Shown here in pieces: positions 1 through 6,540 of a DNA stretch of 9,253 bases. Position 1 is the stretch's first letter, and every line of letters begins with the position of its first letter. The notes beneath the pieces are model-generated. The model made no database searches, was not told the DNA's origin, and saw nothing but the letters and a program-made list of their open reading frames with translations. The stretch comes from Alphaproteobacteria bacterium (GTDB lineage Bacteria; Pseudomonadota; Alphaproteobacteria; RF32; CAG-239). The translations under genes were made by a program, and so were the position numbers. The stretch spans positions 1 through 9,253 of the forward strand of contig JAGCRL010000027.1 in the NCBI GenBank assembly GCA_017964705.1, read 5' to 3'.

Positions 1-1164
1 GAAGGCCGTCGCAATACTTATCTTGATACTGCCGCTTCAGCACAAAAACCTATGGCCGTACTGGAAAAGATTCAACAAACTTACCAAGATGAGTATGCAA
101 ATGTCCACCGCGGAAACTATTGGCTATCAGAACATGCAACAGAAAATTACGAAGAAGCACGAAAAATTGTCGCAAAATTTGTTCATGCAAAAAATAAAAA
201 TGAACTTATTTTTACACGTAATGCCACAGAAGGAATAAATCTTGTAGCTGCGACCTATGGTGCTCAAAATTTAAAAAAAGGAGATGAGGTTCTGCTTTCT
301 ACTGCCGAACATCATGCCAATCTTGTTACATGGCAACAATGGTGTTTAAAAACAGGCGCCGTTCTGAAATATTTTGATTTAAATGATGATGGTAGTTTTA
401 GTTGGGATAATTTTAATAATGCTTTTAGTGAAAAAACAAAAATTGTCTCAGTAACTGCCATGTCTAATGTTCTTGGGACAATTTTTCCCATAAAAGATAT
501 TTGCCTATTTGCACATAAGAATAATGCTAAAGTGCTTGTTGATGCTTGTCAGTATGCTGTACATAAGCAAATTGATGTACAAAATCTTGATTGTGATTTT
601 TTAGCTTTTTCCGGACACAAGGTGTATGGTCCGACAGGAATCGGTGTTTTATATGGCAAATTTGATTTACTTTGTGATATGCCTCCTTATCAATATGGTG
701 GTGACATGATTGAGCATGTTTTTTATGATAAAACTACTTTTTCTCTACCACCTGCGCGTTTTGAAGCCGGAACTCCTGCTATTGTTCAAGCTATCGGTCT
801 TGGTGCTGCTCTTAATTATTTAATGCGCTATGATTTTGCAGAGATAGAAAGTTATGAGAAAGATTTGATTAATTATACTTCTCAGGTTTTGCTTGATATT
901 CCCGGAGTTAAATTACTTGGTACTGCTAAAGATAAAGGTGGGGTATTTTCATTTAACATTCAAAACATTCATCCGCAAGATTTAGCTTTTGTCCTTGGAA
1001 AAGAAGGAGTTGCTGTTCGAACCGGTCATTTTTGTGCAGAACCTTTAGTCCGTAAATTAGGCTATAACTCACTTACTCGTGCCTCTCTTGGTATTTATTC
1101 TGTTAAAGAAGATATTGATGTTTTTATTAAGGCATTATATAAAGCTAAAAACTTTTTCAAATAG
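1..1164 (+). CDS. sufS: Cysteine desulfurase SufS, 5' end missing
   Basis: PLP enzyme that removes sulfur from L-cysteine (giving alanine) and holds it as a persulfide for SufBCD iron-sulfur cluster assembly in the cytoplasm. The reading frame is open from base 1 (YLDTAASAQKP near the edge), so the Met at 52 is internal. Numbering codons from base 1, it shows EHHAN with His104, the PLP-aspartate Asp181 in VDACQ, the Schiff-base Lys207 in FSGHKVYGPTG, and the catalytic Cys345 in RTGHFCAEP. The Lys-Cys spacing of 138 equals that of E. coli SufS (K226, C364), so about 19 N-terminal residues lie upstream. The RTGHxCA loop marks the SufS/CsdA (group II) class rather than IscS/NifS. It is followed after 10 bases by sufT and then sufE, its expected partner. 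sufBCD are presumably upstream but not visible. Identity is secure; only the start is unseen. Confidence 0.96.
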   Translation, partial: EGRRNTYLDTAASAQKPMAVLEKIQQTYQDEYANVHRGNYWLSEHATENYEEARKIVAKFVHAKNKNELIFTRNATEGINLVAATYGAQNLKKGDEVLLSTAEHHANLVTWQQWCLKTGAVLKYFDLNDDGSFSWDNFNNAFSEKTKIVSVTAMSNVLGTIFPIKDICLFAHKNNAKVLVDACQYAVHKQIDVQNLDCDFLAFSGHKVYGPTGIGVLYGKFDLLCDMPPYQYGGDMIEHVFYDKTTFSLPPARFEAGTPAIVQAIGLGAALNYLMRYDFAEIESYEKDLINYTSQVLLDIPGVKLLGTAKDKGGVFSFNIQNIHPQDLAFVLGKEGVAVRTGHFCAEPLVRKLGYNSLTRASLGIYSVKEDIDVFIKALYKAKNFFK

Positions 1165-1174
1165 AAGATAAACA

Positions 1175-1603
1175 ATGATGGAAACTAATGAACAATTTGA
1201 TATTGATGAAAGCGAAGCTCAATTACTTGAGGCTATGAGTGTTGAGGATCTTCCTGTTTATAAAGCTTATGCAGGAAAAGAACTGGAAGACACGACAAAA
1301 CAAGCAACATTATCTGAAATTATTGAAGCTTTAAAAACTGTCTTTGATCCGGAAATACCAATCAATATTTATGATTTAGGACTTATCTATAAAATTGATC
1401 AAAAAGATAATGGAAATTTGCATATTGATATGTCATTAACTGCTCCCGGGTGCCCTGTTGCCGGAATTTTGCCACAACAAGTGGCAGATGCGGCAGCACT
1501 TGTTTCAGGAGTTGGTCAAGTAGAAGTTGAAGTTGTTTGGGAGCCTGCTTGGAGCATTGATCGCTTAAGTGACGAAGCTCGTACGATATTAGAGATGGTT
1601 TGA
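1175..1603 (+). CDS. sufT: SufT, DUF59/MIP18-family Fe-S assembly factor
   Basis: Small MIP18-family (DUF59) protein of 142 residues, the type encoded in many suf operons and involved in maturing Fe-S proteins. An acidic, poorly conserved N-terminal part (about residues 1-45) precedes the DUF59 domain (about 46-140). The domain shows VFDPEIPINIYDLGLIY (Asp58 in DPEIP) and the hallmark TAPGCPVAG with Cys93, followed by the VEVVWEPAW segment and a C-terminal SDEARTILEM typical of SufT. The start has two adjacent ATG codons (1175 and 1178) and only a weak purine stretch (AGAAGATAA) upstream, so the first residue is uncertain by one codon. The gene sits 10 bases after sufS and 9 bases before sufE. 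Function is inferred from family and operon position; the biochemical role of DUF59 proteins is less settled than that of SufS or SufE. Confidence 0.93.
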   Translation: MMETNEQFDIDESEAQLLEAMSVEDLPVYKAYAGKELEDTTKQATLSEIIEALKTVFDPEIPINIYDLGLIYKIDQKDNGNLHIDMSLTAPGCPVAGILPQQVADAAALVSGVGQVEVEVVWEPAWSIDRLSDEARTILEMV

Positions 1604-1613
1604 GGATATATTA
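1601..1613 (+). promoter_or_regulatory. sufE ribosome binding site overlapping the sufT stop
   Basis: The sufT stop TGA (1601-1603) is part of TGAGGA, giving a GAGGA Shine-Dalgarno at 1602-1606, six bases before the sufE ATG at 1613. Ribosomes finishing sufT end on the sufE binding site, which supports coupled translation and fixes the sufE start. Confidence 0.75.
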
Positions 1614-2020
1614 TGACAATAGATGAATTAATTGATAATTTTTCTTTTTTAGATTCTTGGGAAGATCGTTATAAATATTTGATAGAACTTGGAAATCAAC
1701 TTCCGTCTTTACCTGATAATTTAAAATGTGACAAATGGAAGATTTCCGGTTGTCAGTCTCAGGTTTGGATTATTCCTCATTATGAACCACCGTTTATTCG
1801 ATTTGAAGGAGATAGCGATGCCATTATTGTTCGTGGTATTATTGCGATCGTTCTAATAATATTTAAAGATAAACCTGCACAAGAAATTTTAAATATTGAT
1901 GTTGAAGAAATTTTTGATAGAATGGGTTTGAGGGAGCATATTACACCAAACAGAAGAAGCGGAATGCTCTCTATGGTGGAAAAAATAAAATATTATGCGG
2001 CACAATCTGTAGGAAGTTAA
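1613..2020 (+). CDS. sufE: SufE sulfur acceptor
   Basis: Cytoplasmic partner of SufS. It takes the persulfide sulfur from the SufS catalytic Cys onto its own Cys and passes it to the SufBCD scaffold. At 135 residues it has normal SufE length. Key signs are an N-terminal helix region with DSWEDRYKYLIELG (about residues 14-27), the active-site motif SGCQSQVW with Cys47 (E. coli Cys51), and the C-terminal LREHITPNRRSGMLSMVEKI (about 103-122), which matches the usual SufE ending. The start is fixed by the Shine-Dalgarno in the sufT stop region. The stop TAA (2018-2020) lies one base from the next ATG, so the SucC-like gene is almost certainly cotranscribed and probably translationally coupled. 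No key residue is missing. Confidence 0.95.
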   Translation: MTIDELIDNFSFLDSWEDRYKYLIELGNQLPSLPDNLKCDKWKISGCQSQVWIIPHYEPPFIRFEGDSDAIIVRGIIAIVLIIFKDKPAQEILNIDVEEIFDRMGLREHITPNRRSGMLSMVEKIKYYAAQSVGS

Positions 2021-2021
2021 A

Positions 2022-3230
2022 ATGAATATCTATGAGTATCAGGCTAAAAAGATTTTTAAAAACTTTGGAATAGCTGTACCTCATGGTTTGGTTGCATACA
2101 CCCCAAAAGAAGCTCAAGATGTTGCTCTTAAAATTTCTCCATCCGGACCGTGGATGGTTAAGGCGCAAATTCAAGCCGGTTCTCGCGATATTGGTCGGTT
2201 TTCTGATAAACGAGCCGGGAAAAAGGGTGGAATTCGCCTTTCAAAAACGCCTGAAGATGTTTATAAAAATTCTGATGAAATGCTTGAAAATATGCTTATA
2301 ACAAGCCAAACAAGCAAAAAAGGTCGTTTGGTAAGCCGGGTTTATATTGAAGAATTTATTAAAATTACTCAAAAATACTATTTAGGATTTATTATTGATC
2401 GTATTTCTGCTTCGGTTATGCTTTTGTTGACACCTATATTAAATCGAACAAACGCTGATATTATTGCCCTATCTCAGAAATTTCCTGAAAACATTTTGAA
2501 GATGAATATCGGTTTACAAAAAGAACTTTCTTCTGATCAATTTAGTGATGTTATTAAATTTATGAATCTTAAAAATCATTCTGCTAAATTGAAGAATTTC
2601 TTAAATAAAGCTTTGAAAGTTTTCTATTACTATGATGCAACCATGCTTGAAATTAATCCTTTCGGTTGCGATGTTAATGGTGATATTTGGGCACTTGATG
2701 CAAAAATTACTTTTGATAACAATGCCTTATACAGACATCAAGATATCCTTAATTTAACTAATGACACAGGAATTGATGAGCGAGAACTTATTGCCTCCAA
2801 ATATGGTTTTATATATAAAGAATTAGATCATGGCATTGGTTTAATTTCTAACGGAAACGGACTGGCTTTTAATACAATTAATGAAGCCCAAAAGCAAGGA
2901 TTAGCAACGGCCTGTTTTTTAAATCTAAAAGGAGGTGTGGATCGTGATAAAATTACAGCTGGTATTAAATTAATTATGCTTAATCCTAAAGTTGATGGTA
3001 TTTTTATTAACATTTTAGGAGGTTTTACTCGTTGTAATCTTATTGCAGATGGTATTATAAGTGTTGCTAATGATTTAGGCTTAAATATTCCTTTAGTCGC
3101 CAGATTTGAAGGAACAAATAAAGAAGAAGCTCTTAGTATCTTACAGTCGTCTGGTTTATCTATTCAAACTGCAGATGACACTATAACCGGTTTAACACTT
3201 TTAAGAGAAATGGTTACGGAGGATTTGTAG
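2022..3230 (+). CDS. SucC-like ATP-grasp acyl-CoA ligase beta subunit, diverged active site
   Basis: Homologue of the succinyl-CoA synthetase beta subunit, 402 residues, collinear with SucC from MNIYEYQAKKIF to the C-terminus. It has an ATP-grasp domain (about 1-245) and a C-terminal ligase domain (about 265-400). Kept, by hand alignment to E. coli SucC: Lys47 (K46), Glu110 (E99), Mg ligands Asn212 in EINP (N199) and Asp226 in LDAK (D213), and Asn277 in SNGNGLAF (N264). Changed: the nucleotide loop GRG reads Ser54-Arg55-Asp56, Glu107 is Lys118, FLDVGGG reads FLNLKGG, and the substrate-loop GIV reads GFT (334-336). The extra residues around 57-69 resemble a loop I recall from alphaproteobacterial SucC. 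The start follows AGGAAG at 2011-2016, one base after sufE, and the stop TAG overlaps the next GTG. A working succinyl-CoA synthetase is doubtful; the reading frame is intact, so it is not a pseudogene by sequence. Confidence 0.88.
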   Translation: MNIYEYQAKKIFKNFGIAVPHGLVAYTPKEAQDVALKISPSGPWMVKAQIQAGSRDIGRFSDKRAGKKGGIRLSKTPEDVYKNSDEMLENMLITSQTSKKGRLVSRVYIEEFIKITQKYYLGFIIDRISASVMLLLTPILNRTNADIIALSQKFPENILKMNIGLQKELSSDQFSDVIKFMNLKNHSAKLKNFLNKALKVFYYYDATMLEINPFGCDVNGDIWALDAKITFDNNALYRHQDILNLTNDTGIDERELIASKYGFIYKELDHGIGLISNGNGLAFNTINEAQKQGLATACFLNLKGGVDRDKITAGIKLIMLNPKVDGIFINILGGFTRCNLIADGIISVANDLGLNIPLVARFEGTNKEEALSILQSSGLSIQTADDTITGLTLLREMVTEDL

Positions 3231-3232
3231 TG
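3218..3232 (+). promoter_or_regulatory. Strong RBS and TAGTG overlap setting the sucD-like GTG start
   Basis: GGAGGA at 3218-3223 lies six bases before GTG (3230-3232). The last G of the upstream TAG stop (3228-3230) is the first base of GTG. This supports a GTG start and tight coupling of the two subunits, as expected for an equimolar alpha/beta complex. The resulting N-terminus, MAVLIDKKTKI, lines up with E. coli SucD. Confidence 0.8.
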
Positions 3233-4096
3233 GCTGTATTAATTGATAAAAAAACTAAGATTATTGTTCAAGGATTGACCGGTACGCAAGCATCTTTCCA
3301 TACGCCACGCGCTATAAAATACGGAACAAACATTGTTGCAGGCGTAGTTCCTAATAAAAAAGAAAAAAGTCATTTGGGAATTCCACTTTTTAGTAGCGTT
3401 AAAGAAGCAAAAGAAAAGACCGGGGCTACAGCTTCTTTGATTTTTGTGCCAGCAAAATCTGCTAAATCAGCTATTTTAGAAGCTATTAGAGCAGATCTTA
3501 AGCTTGTTGTTGTTATAACAACGGGAATCCCTGTTAATGATATGATGGAAATTCGACAAGAACTTAAAAATCATAAAACATTGCTAATCGGACCAAACAC
3601 TCCCGGTATTATTACACCTCAAGTTGCTTATATGGGAACATTTCCTGATAATATCCATAAATCAGGAAACATAGGTATTATTTCTCGTTCTTCTACGCTT
3701 ACATATGAAGTTGTTCAAACCATAAATAATGCTGGTTTCGGAGAATCTACAGTTGTTGGGCTTGGTGATGATTTTATTATCGGAACAGGGTTTCTTGAAA
3801 TAATTAAGGACTTTAATAAGGATGATTTAACAAAAGCTATTGTTATTATTAGTGGTTTTGGTGGAAATTATGAAATAGAATTAGCGCAAACTTATAAAAA
3901 TCTACCAAAGAAAAAGCCAATTATAGTTCTTATGGTTGATAACCAGGTTTATGATAGTGATAATATTGGTTTAGCTTCGGATATTATTTGTCATGGTATA
4001 ACAACTTCTGATGAAAAGAAACATCTGTTAGAAAAAGCAGGAATGATTGTTGTCAATGATTTGTCTTCGTTAATTAATAAGCTTTCTACGTTATGA
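3230..4096 (+). CDS. SucD-like CoA-binding subunit lacking the catalytic histidine
   Basis: Homologue of the succinyl-CoA synthetase alpha subunit, 288 residues, collinear with SucD. It has an N-terminal CoA-binding Rossmann domain (about 1-125) and a C-terminal ligase domain (about 145-285). Kept: TGTQ at 17-20 (E. coli TGSQ), HLGIPLF, GATAS, GPNTPG (GPNCPG in E. coli), and Tyr159 in SRSSTLTYE. Changed: ITE at 96-98 is ITT. The IGEIGG segment reads ISGFGG, so Gly209 replaces the Glu that contacts the phospho-histidine. The MGHAGAI segment reads IGLASDI, so Leu248 replaces the phosphorylated His (E. coli His247 counting Met). The flanking TSDEK and helix align without gaps, so the His loss is not an alignment slip. 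The basic loop before it (APKGKR) is also gone. It is an intact gene coupled to both neighbours, and probably forms a complex with the preceding SucC-like protein. CoA or acyl-CoA binding is plausible; canonical phosphotransfer is not. Confidence 0.88.
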   Translation: MAVLIDKKTKIIVQGLTGTQASFHTPRAIKYGTNIVAGVVPNKKEKSHLGIPLFSSVKEAKEKTGATASLIFVPAKSAKSAILEAIRADLKLVVVITTGIPVNDMMEIRQELKNHKTLLIGPNTPGIITPQVAYMGTFPDNIHKSGNIGIISRSSTLTYEVVQTINNAGFGESTVVGLGDDFIIGTGFLEIIKDFNKDDLTKAIVIISGFGGNYEIELAQTYKNLPKKKPIIVLMVDNQVYDSDNIGLASDIICHGITTSDEKKHLLEKAGMIVVNDLSSLINKLSTL

Positions 4097-4815
4097 TAAA
4101 ATTTATTCATAGGTTTATTGATTTTATTTTTCCACAACGTTGCTTGTGCTGTGGAAAGGTTATTCATAGTGATGACAGTTTATGTGTTGATTGTTTTGAG
4201 AGAATTAACTTTATTACCGGCCCTTTTTGCAAACATTGCGGTAGCCCTTTGTATTCAGAAAACGATTTATCCGATGAGCTTTATTGCGTTTCTTGTTTAA
4301 ATCATAAAGATGCTTTTCGTTTTTGTCGTTCCGCAATTTTATATGACGATGGATCAAAAAAGCTTTTATTAGATTTTAAATTTTCAGACCGAACTGAGAA
4401 TAGAAAATTATTAGCTAAATGGCTTTTCCTTGCCGGTAAAGATATTTTTTCTGCCGGGGTTGATTTGCTCATTCCTATTCCGCTACATTATACTAGATTA
4501 CTCAAACGCAAGTATAACCAATCTGCCATCTTAGCAAAAGAGCTTTCTACTCTTACCAATATACCTGTTGAATATAAGTCTCTTAAGAAAATAAAACGTA
4601 CACTTCCTCAGGTTCTGTGTAATGGGAAGCAACGGCAGAAAAATGTTAAAAATGCTTTTAAAGTAGCTAATACGGAAAGAATTAAAAATAAACGAATTGT
4701 TTTAATAGATGATGTATACACTACCGGTGCAACAATGAAAGAATGTACAAAAGTTTTGTTAAATGCCGGCGCAAAATCTGTTGATGTCTTAACCGTAGCA
4801 AAAGTTGTTTCCTAA
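4093..4815 (+). CDS. comF: ComF-family phosphoribosyltransferase-like protein
   Basis: ComF/GntX-family cytoplasmic protein of 240 residues, related to DNA-uptake ComF. It combines an N-terminal cysteine-rich zinc-finger part with a type I phosphoribosyltransferase-like domain. The Cys pairs are Cys17/Cys20 (CLCC), Cys31/Cys34 (CVDC), Cys46/Cys49 (CKHC) and Cys65/Cys68 (CVSC). The middle part has the family signature LIPIPLHYTRLLKRKYNQS, and residues 203-213 (VLIDDVYTTGA) form the PRPP-binding loop. The ATG sits in ATGA overlapping the SucD-like stop, and no Shine-Dalgarno is visible, so translation probably depends on coupling to the upstream gene. Family identity is strong, but a role in competence is only inferred because no other competence genes are present. 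It may simply share the suf transcript. Confidence 0.9.
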   Translation: MIKFIHRFIDFIFPQRCLCCGKVIHSDDSLCVDCFERINFITGPFCKHCGSPLYSENDLSDELYCVSCLNHKDAFRFCRSAILYDDGSKKLLLDFKFSDRTENRKLLAKWLFLAGKDIFSAGVDLLIPIPLHYTRLLKRKYNQSAILAKELSTLTNIPVEYKSLKKIKRTLPQVLCNGKQRQKNVKNAFKVANTERIKNKRIVLIDDVYTTGATMKECTKVLLNAGAKSVDVLTVAKVVS

Positions 4816-4831
4816 ACTTTTAGTTTGAAAC
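4807..4831. terminator. Possible hairpin at the convergent comF / small-gene junction
   Basis: GTTTC (4807-4811) pairs with GAAAC (4827-4831), and AAACT (4814-4818) pairs with AGTTT (4822-4826) around a TTT loop, with two unpaired bases on the left arm. It spans both stop codons, so one symmetrical structure could end transcripts from both directions. The stem is AT-rich and lacks a clear U-run on either strand, so it may be a weak terminator or chance pairing. Confidence 0.35.
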
Positions 4832-5047
4832 AGATAGAAGTTTTGCATACTTTTGTAAAATACCTTCTGCAATGCCTGATAATTCTTTAGCTTGATTTAC
4901 ATCGAAGTTTCTATCTTTTACAAGCATTTCTTCTGTTAGTTCGAAAATATCTCCGCTAAAATCTCGAATACAATGCTTTTCGCTTTTAGTTTTAATTATG
5001 CTTTGGCGAATCTGTTCCGTTACTTTATCAATCTGATCCTGTTCCAT
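4820..5047 (-). CDS. Small unknown protein after tolC, possible PopZ/DUF2497 remnant
   Basis: A 75-residue, soluble, mostly helical, charged protein with no signal peptide or membrane segment. I do not recognise it with certainty. The start ATG lies 12 bases after the tolC stop, preceded by a weak purine-rich site (GAAAGAAAG), so it is probably cotranscribed with tolC. Two short stretches recall alphaproteobacterial DUF2497/PopZ proteins: an N-terminal helix with IDKVTEQIRQSI (residues about 6-17), like the PopZ EEILASIRRII helix, and DIFELTEEM (about 33-41), like the common LELTE stretch. PopZ genes are often found next to tolC in alphaproteobacteria. The PopZ C-terminal oligomerisation helices are absent, and the protein is much shorter than a typical PopZ. 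The gene is supported by its compact fit and operon context; the PopZ link is inference. Confidence 0.65.
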   Translation of the reverse strand: MEQDQIDKVTEQIRQSIIKTKSEKHCIRDFSGDIFELTEEMLVKDRNFDVNQAKELSGIAEGILQKYAKLLSVSN

Positions 5048-5059
5048 TGTTCTTTCTTT

Positions 5060-6415
5060 CTATTGTTTAATTCCTGTGGAAAGCCATTTACCTTTTGTTT
5101 CTTTATAATTAGCATTTGCATCATATAAATCAACCTTTAATTTCATATCTTTTGCCGTTAACTTACCCATTGCTTGTAATAATGTTAAGCCAGAAACATA
5201 ATAATCATGTCTGACGGTTACTTCTTCTACTTCAGAATTCAGCAAATATTGATATTGGTTTAAAACATCTAATACCGTACGGTTTCCTAACGCTTCTTCC
5301 TCTCGAACACCATTTAAGGCAACTTGATATGCTTTTATTTGTGTTTTAACTGAATCAATTCTGACTTTATTTGCATTCAAATATTCCCATGCGCTGGTGA
5401 TATCCGAATGTACTGCATCTTCTGCATTAAGCAAATCTTCTTGTGCTTGCCATCTGTAATATTTACTTTGGCGAATTTTGGCTCTGCTTGAACCTGCATT
5501 ATAAATAGGCATAGAAAAATTGACGCCTAATTCAACTTCGTCACTTGTTGGATTTTTTTGATACATATAATTTTGGCTTTTTAGTCTTCCTGCCAGCGCA
5601 TATGCACTAACAGAAGGCAATAAATCCCCACCACTTGTTTTTACATCATATTTTTTAGCTTTTAGATTATGTTGCGCAGATTTTAAGGAATAGTTATGTT
5701 TTTTAGCATACTCAATTGCCTCTTTAAGACTCTTGGGAAACATCTTTTCTATTTCTCTTGGAGTAGTTACATTTTTAGGAGCTTCCCCAATAATTTGTTT
5801 GTAAACAGCCTGAGAAGCCTTTAAATTTCCCTCTGCAGAAATTCTTTGAGATTGAGCAGAAGCATAACTTGCTTTTGCTTGCGATAAATCCGTGTTCGTT
5901 ACTTCCCCTACATTAAATCTTTCTTTGGTTTCATCTAATTCTTTCTTTAACAATTTTTCATTGTTTCTTTGTAACTTTACAATTGCTTCATCTTGCAAAA
6001 CATCTAGATATGCTATTGCTGCCTGCAACAAAACACTTTGTTCCATTGCCATTAATCCGGCTTGAGATGCTTTGGCATAGCTTTTTGCTGATTTAATTGA
6101 ATTTGTTGTTTTAAAACCTCGAAATACCGGTTGGGAAATTGTTGCAACTAAAGAGCGATTATAACCATCAATCGGCTTTACCGGTGCATTGGTATTTATT
6201 TTGGTTTCCGAATACCCTCCCTCAACAGATAATGTTGGTCTGTATCCTGATTTAGCTAAAGCAACATTTTCATCCACCGCTTGTGTTCCGGCTCGTGCCG
6301 CTTTTAGCGCAGGATTGTATTCATACGCTTTTGCAAGCGCTGTTTCTAATGTATCCGCTTTTATCGGCGATGCTAAAATAATAAGCATAAATGCTATATA
6401 GCCATATTTTTTCAT
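5060..6415 (-). CDS. tolC: TolC-family outer-membrane efflux/secretion channel
   Basis: Trimeric outer-membrane channel protein, 451 residues, serving tripartite efflux pumps or type I secretion. A signal peptide (MKKYGYIAFMLIILASPIKA, predicted cut after residue 20) directs export. Two OEP repeats follow: the first starts at about 22 (LETALAKAYEYNPAL), the second at about 229 (SLKEAIEYAKKHNYSL). Each has long Ala/Gln-rich helices and beta-strand segments such as SVEGGYSE and GVNFSMPIYNAG. FNVGEVTNTDLSQAKA (167-182) and the repeat-2 equivalent EEEALGNRTVLDVLNQYQYLL (372-392) are typical of TolC. The length is slightly below E. coli TolC. The start is backed by GGAGAGG eight bases upstream (minus strand, 6430-6424). 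No inner-membrane pump or adaptor gene is adjacent, so the transported substrate cannot be inferred. It is transcribed divergently from the phosphorylase gene. Confidence 0.95.
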   Translation of the reverse strand: MKKYGYIAFMLIILASPIKADTLETALAKAYEYNPALKAARAGTQAVDENVALAKSGYRPTLSVEGGYSETKINTNAPVKPIDGYNRSLVATISQPVFRGFKTTNSIKSAKSYAKASQAGLMAMEQSVLLQAAIAYLDVLQDEAIVKLQRNNEKLLKKELDETKERFNVGEVTNTDLSQAKASYASAQSQRISAEGNLKASQAVYKQIIGEAPKNVTTPREIEKMFPKSLKEAIEYAKKHNYSLKSAQHNLKAKKYDVKTSGGDLLPSVSAYALAGRLKSQNYMYQKNPTSDEVELGVNFSMPIYNAGSSRAKIRQSKYYRWQAQEDLLNAEDAVHSDITSAWEYLNANKVRIDSVKTQIKAYQVALNGVREEEALGNRTVLDVLNQYQYLLNSEVEEVTVRHDYYVSGLTLLQAMGKLTAKDMKLKVDLYDANANYKETKGKWLSTGIKQ

Positions 6416-6423
6416 CTACAAGA

Positions 6424-6430
6424 CCTCTCC
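6424..6430 (-). promoter_or_regulatory. tolC ribosome binding site
   Basis: On the minus strand GGAGAGG lies eight bases before the tolC ATG (6415-6413). It is a near-consensus Shine-Dalgarno and confirms the start that yields a proper signal peptide. Confidence 0.75.
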
Positions 6431-6464
6431 ATACTCTTTTATTTTCTAGTATTTCTTGCTTTTA

Positions 6465-6492
6465 ATTATATAATTTATAAAAAAAAAGCAAA
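6465..6492 (-). promoter_or_regulatory. Candidate tolC promoter
   Basis: The minus strand holds a perfect TATAAT (6470-6465), with TTTGCT (6492-6487) 16 bases upstream as a weak -35, and an A/T-rich tract between and beyond. It lies about 50 bases before the tolC start. The region is so AT-rich that TATAAT-like sequences occur easily, so this is only a candidate. The 182-base gap 6416-6597 between divergent genes must hold promoters for both. Confidence 0.4.
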
Positions 6493-6520
6493 CAAATATT
6501 TTTCTTTTATGAAAATATCT

Positions 6521-6526
6521 TATATT
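6521..6526 (+). promoter_or_regulatory. Weak candidate -10 for the glycogen phosphorylase gene
   Basis: TATATT on the plus strand about 70 bases before the glgP start is a reasonable -10 hexamer, but no convincing -35 is present 16-18 bases upstream. If used, the transcript would include the inverted repeat at 6541-6560 in its leader. Confidence 0.25.
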
Positions 6527-6540
6527 ATTAACGAAAATTC

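Noticed and set aside
1175..1310. SufT N-terminal extension as a novel fused domain
   Set aside because: An acidic, low-conservation N-terminal tail of roughly this size is common in alphaproteobacterial SufT proteins; nothing domain-like is visible.
1971..2174. Minus-strand open frame across the sufE / sucC-like junction
   Set aside because: It lies wholly opposite two well-supported conserved genes and has no recognisable family features or plausible start site.
2828..3013. Minus-strand open frame inside the SucC-like gene
   Set aside because: Antisense shadow of a conserved coding region; composition follows the reverse complement of the real gene.
2022..3230. Extra loop after the SucC ATP-binding motif as an unusual insertion
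   Set aside because: A loop of similar length with GRF and KGG(V/I)R is, as I recall, present in ordinary alphaproteobacterial SucC proteins; only the residue changes within it are notable.
2022..4096. Ordinary succinyl-CoA synthetase or malate-CoA ligase (sucCD/mtkAB)
   Set aside because: Both canonical families keep the phospho-histidine and the Glu contacting it; both are replaced here, so a standard functional name and symbol would mislead.
6189..6401. Plus-strand open frame inside tolC
   Set aside because: Antisense to the signal peptide and first repeat of TolC, which are clearly coding; no independent evidence.
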